In this document: positions 1 through 5,242 of the stretch, one piece after another
Numbering within the stretch: the stretch's first letter is position 1
How the letters are laid out: every line of letters starts with the position of its first letter
From: an uncultured Chloroflexota bacterium
GTDB lineage: Bacteria > Chloroflexota > Anaerolineae > Aggregatilineales > Phototrophicaceae
Direction of reading: 5' to 3'
Length of the DNA: 7,319 nucleotides
Assembly: GCA_937870805.1 (NCBI GenBank)
Contig: CALMZT010000019.1
Coordinates: forward strand, 1-7,319
Notes under the pieces: generated by a model
Told to the model about the DNA's origin: nothing
The model's input: only the letters and a program-made list of their open reading frames with translations
Database searches by the model: none
Made by a program: the position numbers and the translations under genes

Positions 1-23
1 GAGGTGTAATGTAAGGGGGTCAA

Positions 24-51
24 CAGTTTTCAGTTGACAGTTTTCAGTAAA
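24..51. repeat. Degenerate heptanucleotide tandem repeat, four units
   Basis: Four 7-base units in a row read CAGTTTT, CAGTTGA, CAGTTTT, CAGTAAA. The first and third are identical, so a 12-base copy (ACAGTTTTCAGT at 23-34 and 37-48) repeats with a 14-base period. GTCAAC at 19-24 and GTTGAC at 33-38 also form a 6-bp inverted repeat around an 8-base loop. CAGT-led heptamers of this type resemble the short tandemly repeated repetitive sequences known from intergenic DNA of cyanobacteria and some other bacteria. Lying downstream of the cupin gene, it is probably a small intergenic repeat with no coding role. Confidence 0.6.
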
Positions 52-115
52 ATTCGAGATTGAACGCTCGATTTTATCAAACGATCATATGAGAAGATGC
101 AGAAGCACCCACGGA

Positions 116-490
116 TTAAAGTGCGCCTTCTTTCAATTCGACGGCAATCAGATGCAAATCGTTTTCACCCACATTTTCAAGCGAGTGCGGTAACAGTGGG
201 GCTGACCACAAAACGGTGGGAGGCACTTGCAGCGCCTCAACTGTGCGCGTGTCGAGGAGAATATTGTCTTTATCGTCGTAACGGATGAACTGACTCCAAC
301 TCAGGATATACAAAACGCCAGCCCAGCGATGGGTATGAATCGGCGTGCGATGACCGGGTGGAATGCGGGTTCGCAAGACCCTGACGCGATCATTCTCTAA
401 CATGACCTCGTGATAATCAGGGGCGGCAATCATCGCATCAAGGGAAGGCTGCCATATTTGTTCGTCGTCCGAAGGGATCGGTGTGCTCAT
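116..490 (-). CDS. Small single-domain cupin protein
   Basis: The 124-residue protein is one cupin beta-barrel domain. Cupin motif 1 is visible at residues 45-62 (PGHRTPIHTHRWAGVLYIL), with His52 and His54 as metal ligands. Motif 2 is at 101-108 (PHSLENVG), with His102 as the third ligand. The glutamate that usually follows the two histidines of motif 1 is absent, with Ala57/Gly58 in its place, so any metal site would be a three-histidine one. The N-terminal part (residues 23-45) has the form seen before the barrel in small stand-alone cupins. The ATG at 490 fits the domain start; the only ribosome-site-like sequence, AAGG, lies 11 bases upstream, which is weak. No substrate can be assigned. 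It is probably a cytoplasmic small-molecule-binding or dioxygenase-like protein. It runs in the same direction as the next two genes but is separated from DUF1232 by a terminator-like hairpin. Confidence 0.85.
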   Translation of the reverse strand: MSTPIPSDDEQIWQPSLDAMIAAPDYHEVMLENDRVRVLRTRIPPGHRTPIHTHRWAGVLYILSWSQFIRYDDKDNILLDTRTVEALQVPPTVLWSAPLLPHSLENVGENDLHLIAVELKEGAL

Positions 491-516
491 CGTTGAATAC
501 GCCTTGTTGATAGAAG

Positions 517-546
517 TTAAGGGCGAACACCTGGATTCGCCCTTAA
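517..546 (-). terminator. Perfect 11-bp hairpin, likely terminator after the DUF1232 gene
   Basis: TTAAGGGCGAA (517-527) and TTCGCCCTTAA (536-546) are exact reverse complements around an 8-base loop. On the minus strand the stem starts four bases after the DUF1232 stop codon. The sequence after it (CTTCTATC) is pyrimidine-rich but has no long T run, so it is not a textbook rho-independent terminator. Its position, between the DUF1232 stop and the cupin start, suggests it ends the upstream transcript or protects its 3' end. Confidence 0.6.
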
Positions 547-550
547 AGTG

Positions 551-823
551 TTAGACTGTTTCGCTGTTTTTGCGCTTCATGTCGTCTTTGTGTTCACGCA
601 CGACATCTTCCGGCGAAGCAGATTCAAACAGGCGGATGGAGGCAAGCAGAAGTCCGATGTCATCGATCTGCCCCAAGCCGAGGATGAAATCGGGGATGAG
701 GTCGAACGGCGACAGCACGTAAATCAGCGCGCCAATGGGGATAGCTTTGGTCAAGGCGGGGACGCGCGGGTCGCGCAGTAAGCGCCAGGTCAATTCAACT
801 TGCTCAAAAATGGCACGGATCAT
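551..823 (-). CDS. DUF1232 (YkvA-like) small protein
   Basis: The protein has 90 residues when started at the ATG at 823. It carries the hallmark of the DUF1232 family: YVLSPFDLIPDFILGLGQIDD at residues 35-55, with the conserved S-P-x-D-L-I-P-D run followed by an Asp pair (Asp54, Asp55). The section from about 27 to 62 is strongly hydrophobic and could lie on or in the membrane; the C-terminus is charged (EHKDDMKRKN). Family members are usually about 80-140 residues and have no settled biochemical role. I preferred the ATG at 823 to upstream GTG/ATG codons at 868 and 865 because a GGAG stands 8 bases before it and the extra 15 residues look unlike the family. It lies 78 bases downstream of the esterase gene in the same direction and may share its transcript. 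Confidence 0.85.
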   Translation of the reverse strand: MIRAIFEQVELTWRLLRDPRVPALTKAIPIGALIYVLSPFDLIPDFILGLGQIDDIGLLLASIRLFESASPEDVVREHKDDMKRKNSETV

Positions 824-831
824 GGGATTTT

Positions 832-837
832 CTCCAG
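832..837 (-). promoter_or_regulatory. Ribosome binding site fixing the DUF1232 start
   Basis: On the minus strand CTGGAG lies 8 bases upstream of the ATG at 823. It is the best ribosome-binding match near any candidate start of this gene and supports the shorter 90-residue product. Confidence 0.6.
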
Positions 838-887
838 CTTTCAACGTTGGGCAAAAGCATAACATCACAACGATAAATACGCATTAG

Positions 888-916
888 AAGCACACTTTGT
901 TTCAATTTGTGTGCTT
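888..916 (-). terminator. Hairpin overlapping the esterase stop codon, possible weak terminator or attenuator
   Basis: AAGCACAC (888-895) and GTGTGCTT (909-916) are exact reverse complements around a 13-base loop that contains the esterase stop codon (TGA, 902-904). On the minus strand it is followed by CTAATGCG without a clear T run. It may reduce read-through into DUF1232 or stabilise the esterase mRNA end. It could also be a chance inverted repeat. Confidence 0.35.
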
Positions 917-1717
917 GAGGGTGCTGTGACGCTTGACGAAATCAGCCGCTAACTCGAATACAGTATCACATTCGACATCTTGAGTCAGGATGTGGTCGCT
1001 TTTTTCCAGATCGTGACGCTCAACCTGCTTACTGCCGATGTGGGCGACGAGGAAATCGGCGTTGCGCGGAGGAACTGTTCTGTCGGCTTTTGAGTACAGT
1101 GAAAGCACAGGAACGGTCACGTTCGGCAGGCAGTCAGACGCGGCAAGCATCGCTTTGTGCAGTTCAGCGATGGCGGACGTAGACCAGTTATTATAGCGAA
1201 CACGCCCGACAACTGGCATGTTGCGTCGTGCCTGTTCCGCCTGGATGCGCCTGGGGAGTTCGCTGGTGTCGGGACGTTTCGTGAAGGGCACGAGATGTTT
1301 AAGGAAGTGTGTCGACTCAAACATGAGGTCGCGTGTGAAAAACGGCGCGGCGATGACGATGACTCCCTCAACAGGCACAACAGAAGCAAGAATCACGCTC
1401 AATAAGCCGCCCATCGACAAGCCGCCGACGAAGACTTGATCGCACTGCTGGCGCAGTACGTGATAGCCGTCGAGCGCGCTCAAATACCAGTCCTGCCAGC
1501 GCATCCGTGACATGTCGCGGTAGTTGACGCCGTGACCGACGAGGCGAGGTCCGTAGGTCGTGACGCCGTTTTGAGCGAGAGAATGACCGAACCAGCGCAT
1601 TTCATCAGGTGAGGCGGTGAAGCCGTGCAGGCACAAACAGCCGACTTTATGCTCGTTTTGTGCCTGAAAGAAGAACGGCTCTGCGCCGGGGGTAATGGTC
1701 GGGAAGTGTATTTTCAT
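902..1717 (-). CDS. Est30-type carboxylesterase / monoacylglycerol-lipase-like alpha/beta hydrolase
   Basis: The product is a 271-residue alpha/beta hydrolase with a complete catalytic triad. The nucleophile is Ser101 in G-L-S-M-G, Asp212 is in SLYSKADRTVPP, and His242 is in EKSDHILT (numbering from the ATG at 1717). The oxyanion loop HGFTASPDEM near residue 31 and the 'EPFFFQA' start closely resemble thermophilic carboxylesterase Est30 and its relatives (about 250 residues), which cleave short acyl esters. There is no signal peptide, so it should act in the cytoplasm. A TTG two codons upstream (1723) could also serve as start. Neither start has a clear ribosome site, so a leaderless or weakly translated message is possible. 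It is the first gene of the minus-strand run esterase, DUF1232. The true substrate cannot be told from the sequence. Confidence 0.9.
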   Translation of the reverse strand: MKIHFPTITPGAEPFFFQAQNEHKVGCLCLHGFTASPDEMRWFGHSLAQNGVTTYGPRLVGHGVNYRDMSRMRWQDWYLSALDGYHVLRQQCDQVFVGGLSMGGLLSVILASVVPVEGVIVIAAPFFTRDLMFESTHFLKHLVPFTKRPDTSELPRRIQAEQARRNMPVVGRVRYNNWSTSAIAELHKAMLAASDCLPNVTVPVLSLYSKADRTVPPRNADFLVAHIGSKQVERHDLEKSDHILTQDVECDTVFELAADFVKRHSTLKHTN

Positions 1718-1830
1718 GTGCAAAAGTTTAGCACAAAACGGTGGGGTAGGGGCTGGTTGGGAAAAGTTAATAGGCTTAAGATAAGTCTCATGTGGAACTA
1801 TGTGAGTTCATGCACTGGAGAGCAGGGTGG

Positions 1831-1860
1831 CACACTGGGCGTGCGAGGACTGCCCAGGTG
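1831..1860. other. Hairpin with 9 base pairs and one bulge in the intergenic stretch
   Basis: CAC-A-CTGGGC (1831-1840) can pair with GCCCAG-GTG (1852-1860), leaving A1834 bulged and an 11-base loop. It is GC-rich, unlike the AT-rich bases nearer the helicase gene, and is not followed by a T run in either direction, so it does not look like a terminator. It may be part of a structured leader or small RNA, or a remnant. No family was recognised. Confidence 0.35.
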
Positions 1861-2000
1861 GCTCATCAAAGGTCGGCATACGGAGTGTGTTTTGATCGCA
1901 GTTTATTACAACGGTACGTCATACAAGAAAGCAGCATGTTTGGTTAGAAAAGGTTGGGATTTTAGAACGGTTTCATTCCCCGATGTTTCACAAAGATAGA

Positions 2001-2033
2001 ATTATTTCTCTTAATGATTAACTTAGAAATTAT
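2001..2033. promoter_or_regulatory. Nested dyad upstream of the helicase operon, possible operator
   Basis: TTAATGATTAA (2011-2021) is a perfect odd palindrome with a single central G. It is enclosed by ATTATTTCT (2001-2009) and AGAAATTAT (2025-2033), which are reverse complements except for one base and share nearly the same centre. Such a 33-base imperfect dyad 43 bases ahead of the start codon is well placed for a repressor. The stretch is very AT-rich, which makes chance palindromes more likely. Confidence 0.4.
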
Positions 2034-2037
2034 GAAG

Positions 2038-2052
2038 TACAATCAGATTGTA
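2038..2052 (+). promoter_or_regulatory. 15-base palindrome overlapping a -10-like TACAAT
   Basis: TACAATCAGATTGTA is a perfect 7-bp inverted repeat around one central A, ending 23 bases before the helicase ATG. Its left half, TACAAT, differs by one base from the sigma-70 -10 consensus. The matching -35 area (2015-2020, TGATTA) is weak and lies inside the upstream dyad. A protein bound here would cover the promoter, so I read it as a likely operator. No purine-rich ribosome site precedes the ATG at 2076. Confidence 0.5.
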
Positions 2053-2075
2053 TCGTCACTTTAAAAACTACCGTT

Positions 2076-4052
2076 ATGACTATCCCTTCCCAAAATGATT
2101 TCCTACTCCCTTTCTTAAGACACCTTAGCGACGGCAATATTCACACTCGTCGAGAACTAGGTGACTTTTTAATTACATACTTTGCACTTACGGCTGAAGA
2201 TATAAAAGCAAAGCTTGGTGCTCAACATGCTCTCACAAGTCGCGTGGCATGGTGTGATATTCATTATGTGAAAGCGGGTTTCGTTACTAAGCGCCAACAT
2301 ATCAGCGATAGCTTACTTGATGAGTTCCGCATTACCTCGCTAGGTGTCCGCGAACTGCGTTATCGTGCAAATAGCCTCACGGTTGGTTACTTGCAGAGTT
2401 TCTATAAGGGCAAAGTGTATCGCGGTGCTGGTGCAGATGACAGCACAAGTGATGCAGAGATGGAGTTGTGTGCTGCTTTTGAAATACTGCCCAGTGATTT
2501 TAAGGTGTTTCATAGTGTTCGATGGAATGCTAAGGAACAAGGTACAGTAGGCGAAGCTGACTTCTTAATTGCACATCCCCAGCATGGCGTGCTGGTACTA
2601 GAGGTGAAAGGGGGATTGGTCAGTCTTCAAAATGGAATCTGGTACACGACTAATCGTTTCGGCAGAACAGAATCGATTCAAGATCCTTGTAAACAAGCTG
2701 AACGCAACCGTCGCGCGTTAAGCGTATGGTTAGAAATGCACCCGCGAACCCGCAATCAAGCCTACGCATTATTTCCTGCCATTGCGCTTCCTGATTCGCG
2801 CGTGGACGGTGACATACGCCCCGAATGCCCTACAGATATTTTCCTTGATATACGACATATCAGTGACGTGAAATCGCGTCTATTAGAAATATTCACATAC
2901 TGGCACAAGCGAGCAGATAAGCGTAATCAACAGATGGGCGGACAAACCGCTGTAGATGCATTGATTGAGCTACTGGTTCCCACACGTCAACTTGACCCGC
3001 GCATCGCCGATATTTTTGAGCGTGAGCGTAAGAAAATCGACGAACTAACGCACCAGCAATTCAAGATACTGCGACAAATGCGGCAATGGCGTCGCGCAGC
3101 AATTGTCGGCGGCGCAGGCACAGGCAAAACCATGTTAGCAATGGAAAAAGCGCAGCAATTGTTAAATGCAGGATTCCGTGTGCTTTTTCTTTGTTTCAAC
3201 AAGAACCTGCAACGCTGGATTAGCGATCATCTACGACATGAGAATCTCATGGTAGCAACGTTTCATGGCACGGTTGGACATGCTATCAATTGGGCACACA
3301 TATCCGTATCGCGCCCACAGGAATTCAATGAAGCAGCAGCGGATTTGCTCATGACGGCAACACATAAACTGCAAGCGACACAAGATCCACACCTTTTCGA
3401 CGCGATCATTGTCGATGAAGGACAAGATTTTGAGGATACTTGGTGGATTCCTCTGCCTGATCTACTAAGAGACCCAGCAGAAGGGGTACTCTACGTCTTC
3501 TTTGATGATAACCAACGTATCTACCAACAAATCAGCAACATCCCTATGCGAGGAGATCCGCTACTCTTAAATGAGAACTGCCGCAATACGCAACATATTC
3601 ACGCCCAGCTTTCCGCTTATGCACATGCAGAAGAAGCCACAGACTGTTTAGGACCAGAGGGTCGTCCCACAGAGATTATTGCCGCAAGAACACCGCAAGA
3701 TGCCAAACGTGAGCTTCAGCGTGTATTGCATCGCTTGGTGAATGAGGAGAATATACGCTTAGAAGATATTGTGATCCTCACACCCGCCGCAGATAAGCGT
3801 AGCCAGTGGAAACAGGATGAGCGGTTAGGAAATTTCACGTTGTCATGGTATTTGGATACAGAGATGCCTCTGGCTATCCGTGTTTGTACTATTTATCGCT
3901 ATAAAGGACTAGAAAGCGCAGTAGTCATCTTGACAGAGTTAGAGCAGGCACATGAGGAAATTCGCGATCAACTTGTCTACGTTGGACTATCCCGCGCGCG
4001 ACATCACGCTATTGTGATTGGAGAACTGCCACAGCCTCTAATACCAGCCTAA
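2076..4052 (+). CDS. Mrr_N - NERD nuclease - SF1 (UvrD/Rep-type) helicase fusion
   Basis: The 658-residue protein has three parts. Residues 8-97 resemble the Mrr N-terminal winged helix: LPFLRHLSDGNIHTRREL, then SRVAWCDIHYVKAGFV and a final FRITSLGVREL. Residues 120-225 form a NERD PD-(D/E)xK nuclease with Glu128/Glu130, Asp162 in GEADFLI, Glu176-x-Lys178 in LEVKGG, and the family's downstream DP-x-x-Q (203-207). Residues 325-650 are an SF1 helicase: Q motif THQQF, Walker A GGAGTGKT (345-352), Walker B IIVDEGQD (444-451), motif III FFDDNQ (475-480), NCRNT (501-505), YKGLES (609-614) and VYVGLSRARHH (634-644). All catalytic residues appear intact, so a DNA-cutting, ATP-driven cytoplasmic enzyme is expected. 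The ATG at 2076 leaves the winged helix whole. It forms an operon with the TPR gene. Anti-phage or anti-plasmid defence is an inference; a repair role is the alternative. Confidence 0.93.
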   Translation: MTIPSQNDFLLPFLRHLSDGNIHTRRELGDFLITYFALTAEDIKAKLGAQHALTSRVAWCDIHYVKAGFVTKRQHISDSLLDEFRITSLGVRELRYRANSLTVGYLQSFYKGKVYRGAGADDSTSDAEMELCAAFEILPSDFKVFHSVRWNAKEQGTVGEADFLIAHPQHGVLVLEVKGGLVSLQNGIWYTTNRFGRTESIQDPCKQAERNRRALSVWLEMHPRTRNQAYALFPAIALPDSRVDGDIRPECPTDIFLDIRHISDVKSRLLEIFTYWHKRADKRNQQMGGQTAVDALIELLVPTRQLDPRIADIFERERKKIDELTHQQFKILRQMRQWRRAAIVGGAGTGKTMLAMEKAQQLLNAGFRVLFLCFNKNLQRWISDHLRHENLMVATFHGTVGHAINWAHISVSRPQEFNEAAADLLMTATHKLQATQDPHLFDAIIVDEGQDFEDTWWIPLPDLLRDPAEGVLYVFFDDNQRIYQQISNIPMRGDPLLLNENCRNTQHIHAQLSAYAHAEEATDCLGPEGRPTEIIAARTPQDAKRELQRVLHRLVNEENIRLEDIVILTPAADKRSQWKQDERLGNFTLSWYLDTEMPLAIRVCTIYRYKGLESAVVILTELEQAHEEIRDQLVYVGLSRARHHAIVIGELPQPLIPA

Positions 4053-4062
4053 AAGCTGTGCT

Positions 4063-4067
4063 AAGGA
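4063..4067 (+). promoter_or_regulatory. Ribosome binding site of the TPR gene
   Basis: AAGGA lies 9 bases before the ATG at 4077, inside the 24-base gap after the helicase stop codon. This is a stronger site than that of the helicase gene and fixes the TPR start. The TPR protein may be made in greater amount than the helicase from one message. Confidence 0.65.
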
Positions 4068-4076
4068 TTACAAGAT

Positions 4077-5138
4077 ATGTCAGATACAAATTTACTTATG
4101 GAAAAGGCACAGCGGTTTGCGGATGAACAGCGCTGGCAAGAGGCGGTTGAAGTTGCCCGAAAGGCGCTAGCGCTCACACCGAATAATACATGGATCAAAG
4201 ATAAATTAGGTTGGTATTTATCACGCGCCAAGCAATATTTACAGGCGATTGCTGTGTACGAGGAGTTGATGCTGCAAACCCCTGATAAAGCTAAATATCC
4301 TTATATGATTGGCTATCAATATTATGACCAACAACAATATGTCAAAGCCATTCCTTGGTTTGAAAAAGCCCTCTCTCTAAATACAAACTACATAGTGGTG
4401 CTGTATCGTCAAGGCTATGCCGAGGTGCATGAGAATAATATCTCAAAAGGGGAGAAGCTTTTTGTGCGGTGTGTGCGTGCGTGGCGGCAAATTGAAGATG
4501 AGGAGGAACGCAAACGCGCATCCAAAGATTATGCCAGTGCTTGCTTCCAACTAGGCAAAATTTACGCTGATCGTTTCGATTACGAAAATGCAGCAAAAGC
4601 CTTCGCGAGTGCTGTAGAGTACGATTCAGAAAACCATGACAAGCTCTACAATCTTGGCAAAGCATTAGTAAAATTGGAGCGATTTGAAGAAGCCCTCCAA
4701 GCGCTGCAAACCGCTGATCGCTTGAAACCACGACAGCACTATATTCAAGCTTATCTAGCGCGTGCTCAACAAGGTGTCGGTCAAATCGCAGCCGCAGAAC
4801 GTCTGTATAAACGGATTCCTGAACATGTGAAAAATAAATTTCCTTATATTTGGACATTTCAAGCAGAAATGTATGTGCAACAAAAATGCTTCGCTGAAGC
4901 AATACAAACACTGTTGCCAATAACAAAGCGTCCGAACCCTAAAATACCACAAAACTGGTTTCATACATTTATACTGTTGGGGCAAGCCTACGAAGGAACA
5001 GACGATATCGTTGAAGCGTATCGTGCTTATAAACACGCCGATGAATGGAAACATGGGACAAAGGCAGCGGCGCTTGTCCAAGAGCGATTGAAAATACTGG
5101 AACAATTAGCACGAGAACGAAATGTGAATTTGATCTAA
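4077..5138 (+). CDS. Tetratricopeptide-repeat protein paired with the nuclease-helicase
   Basis: The 353-residue protein consists almost wholly of tetratricopeptide repeats and has no signal peptide or membrane segment. Helix pairs with TPR spacing can be seen at about 5-36 (RWQEAVEVARKALALTPNN), 39-70 (QYLQAIAVYEELMLQTPD), 74-105 (QYVKAIPWFEKALSLNTN), 152-184 (DYENAAKAFASAVEYDSEN), 186-219 (RFEEALQALQTADRLKPRQ), 221-250, 256-287 and 293-325. A charged break (QIEDEEERKRASK, 138-150) separates the first three or four repeats from the rest. There is no enzymatic domain, so it is probably a scaffold or sensor that binds a protein partner. It starts 24 bases after the helicase stop, and both genes are AT-rich (for example 23 G+C of 60 at 4861-4920). 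This points to co-transcription and joint inheritance. A direct contact with the helicase is an inference. Confidence 0.92.
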   Translation: MSDTNLLMEKAQRFADEQRWQEAVEVARKALALTPNNTWIKDKLGWYLSRAKQYLQAIAVYEELMLQTPDKAKYPYMIGYQYYDQQQYVKAIPWFEKALSLNTNYIVVLYRQGYAEVHENNISKGEKLFVRCVRAWRQIEDEEERKRASKDYASACFQLGKIYADRFDYENAAKAFASAVEYDSENHDKLYNLGKALVKLERFEEALQALQTADRLKPRQHYIQAYLARAQQGVGQIAAAERLYKRIPEHVKNKFPYIWTFQAEMYVQQKCFAEAIQTLLPITKRPNPKIPQNWFHTFILLGQAYEGTDDIVEAYRAYKHADEWKHGTKAAALVQERLKILEQLARERNVNLI

Positions 5139-5179
5139 ACTATACTCCATACATTGGCAGGTAGTGTCAACAGAAATTG

Positions 5180-5207
5180 TTTACTTCGCAGTGGCTCCCA
5201 GTACAAT
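5180..5207 (+). promoter_or_regulatory. Likely promoter of the M20 peptidase gene, with overlapping dyad
   Basis: TTTACT (5180-5185) and TACAAT (5202-5207), separated by 16 bases, resemble sigma-70 -35 and -10 boxes. They stand about 35 bases ahead of the ATG at 5243. An imperfect inverted repeat, GTCAACA (5166-5172) and TGTTTAC (5178-5184), with one mismatch and a 5-base gap, covers the -35 box and could be an operator. A promoter here would separate the peptidase gene from the helicase-TPR unit. Confidence 0.4.
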
Positions 5208-5242
5208 AGGCGCAATTCAATTAACCACTGTGAGACAATAAC

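Larger units (their letters stand above)
1718..2075. other. Intergenic stretch between the divergent esterase and helicase genes
   Basis: These 358 bases hold no gene that I can support. A hairpin lies at 1831-1860, and the promoter/operator area of the helicase unit occupies the last 75 bases. An open frame of 69 codons (ATG at 1790, stop at 1997-1999) has no recognisable domain and no good ribosome site. No tRNA or named small RNA pattern was found. Because the two genes diverge here, promoters for both directions must lie in this stretch. Confidence 0.6.

Noticed and set aside
1790..1999. Possible 69-codon gene (plus strand) in the intergenic stretch, extendable upstream to 1625 through the esterase gene
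   Set aside because: No recognisable domain, no clear ribosome site, and the longer version is antisense to the esterase. It fits a chance open frame.
4342..4926. Long open frame of 194 codons on the minus strand under the TPR gene
   Set aside because: It is fully antisense to a clear TPR coding sequence and its translation shows no domain; it is a shadow frame.
19..5173. GTCAACAG at 19-26 and again at 5166-5173, considered as ends of a mobile element enclosing the middle genes
   Set aside because: Only eight bases match, no recombinase or transposase lies between them, and the left copy is part of a heptamer repeat; chance is sufficient.
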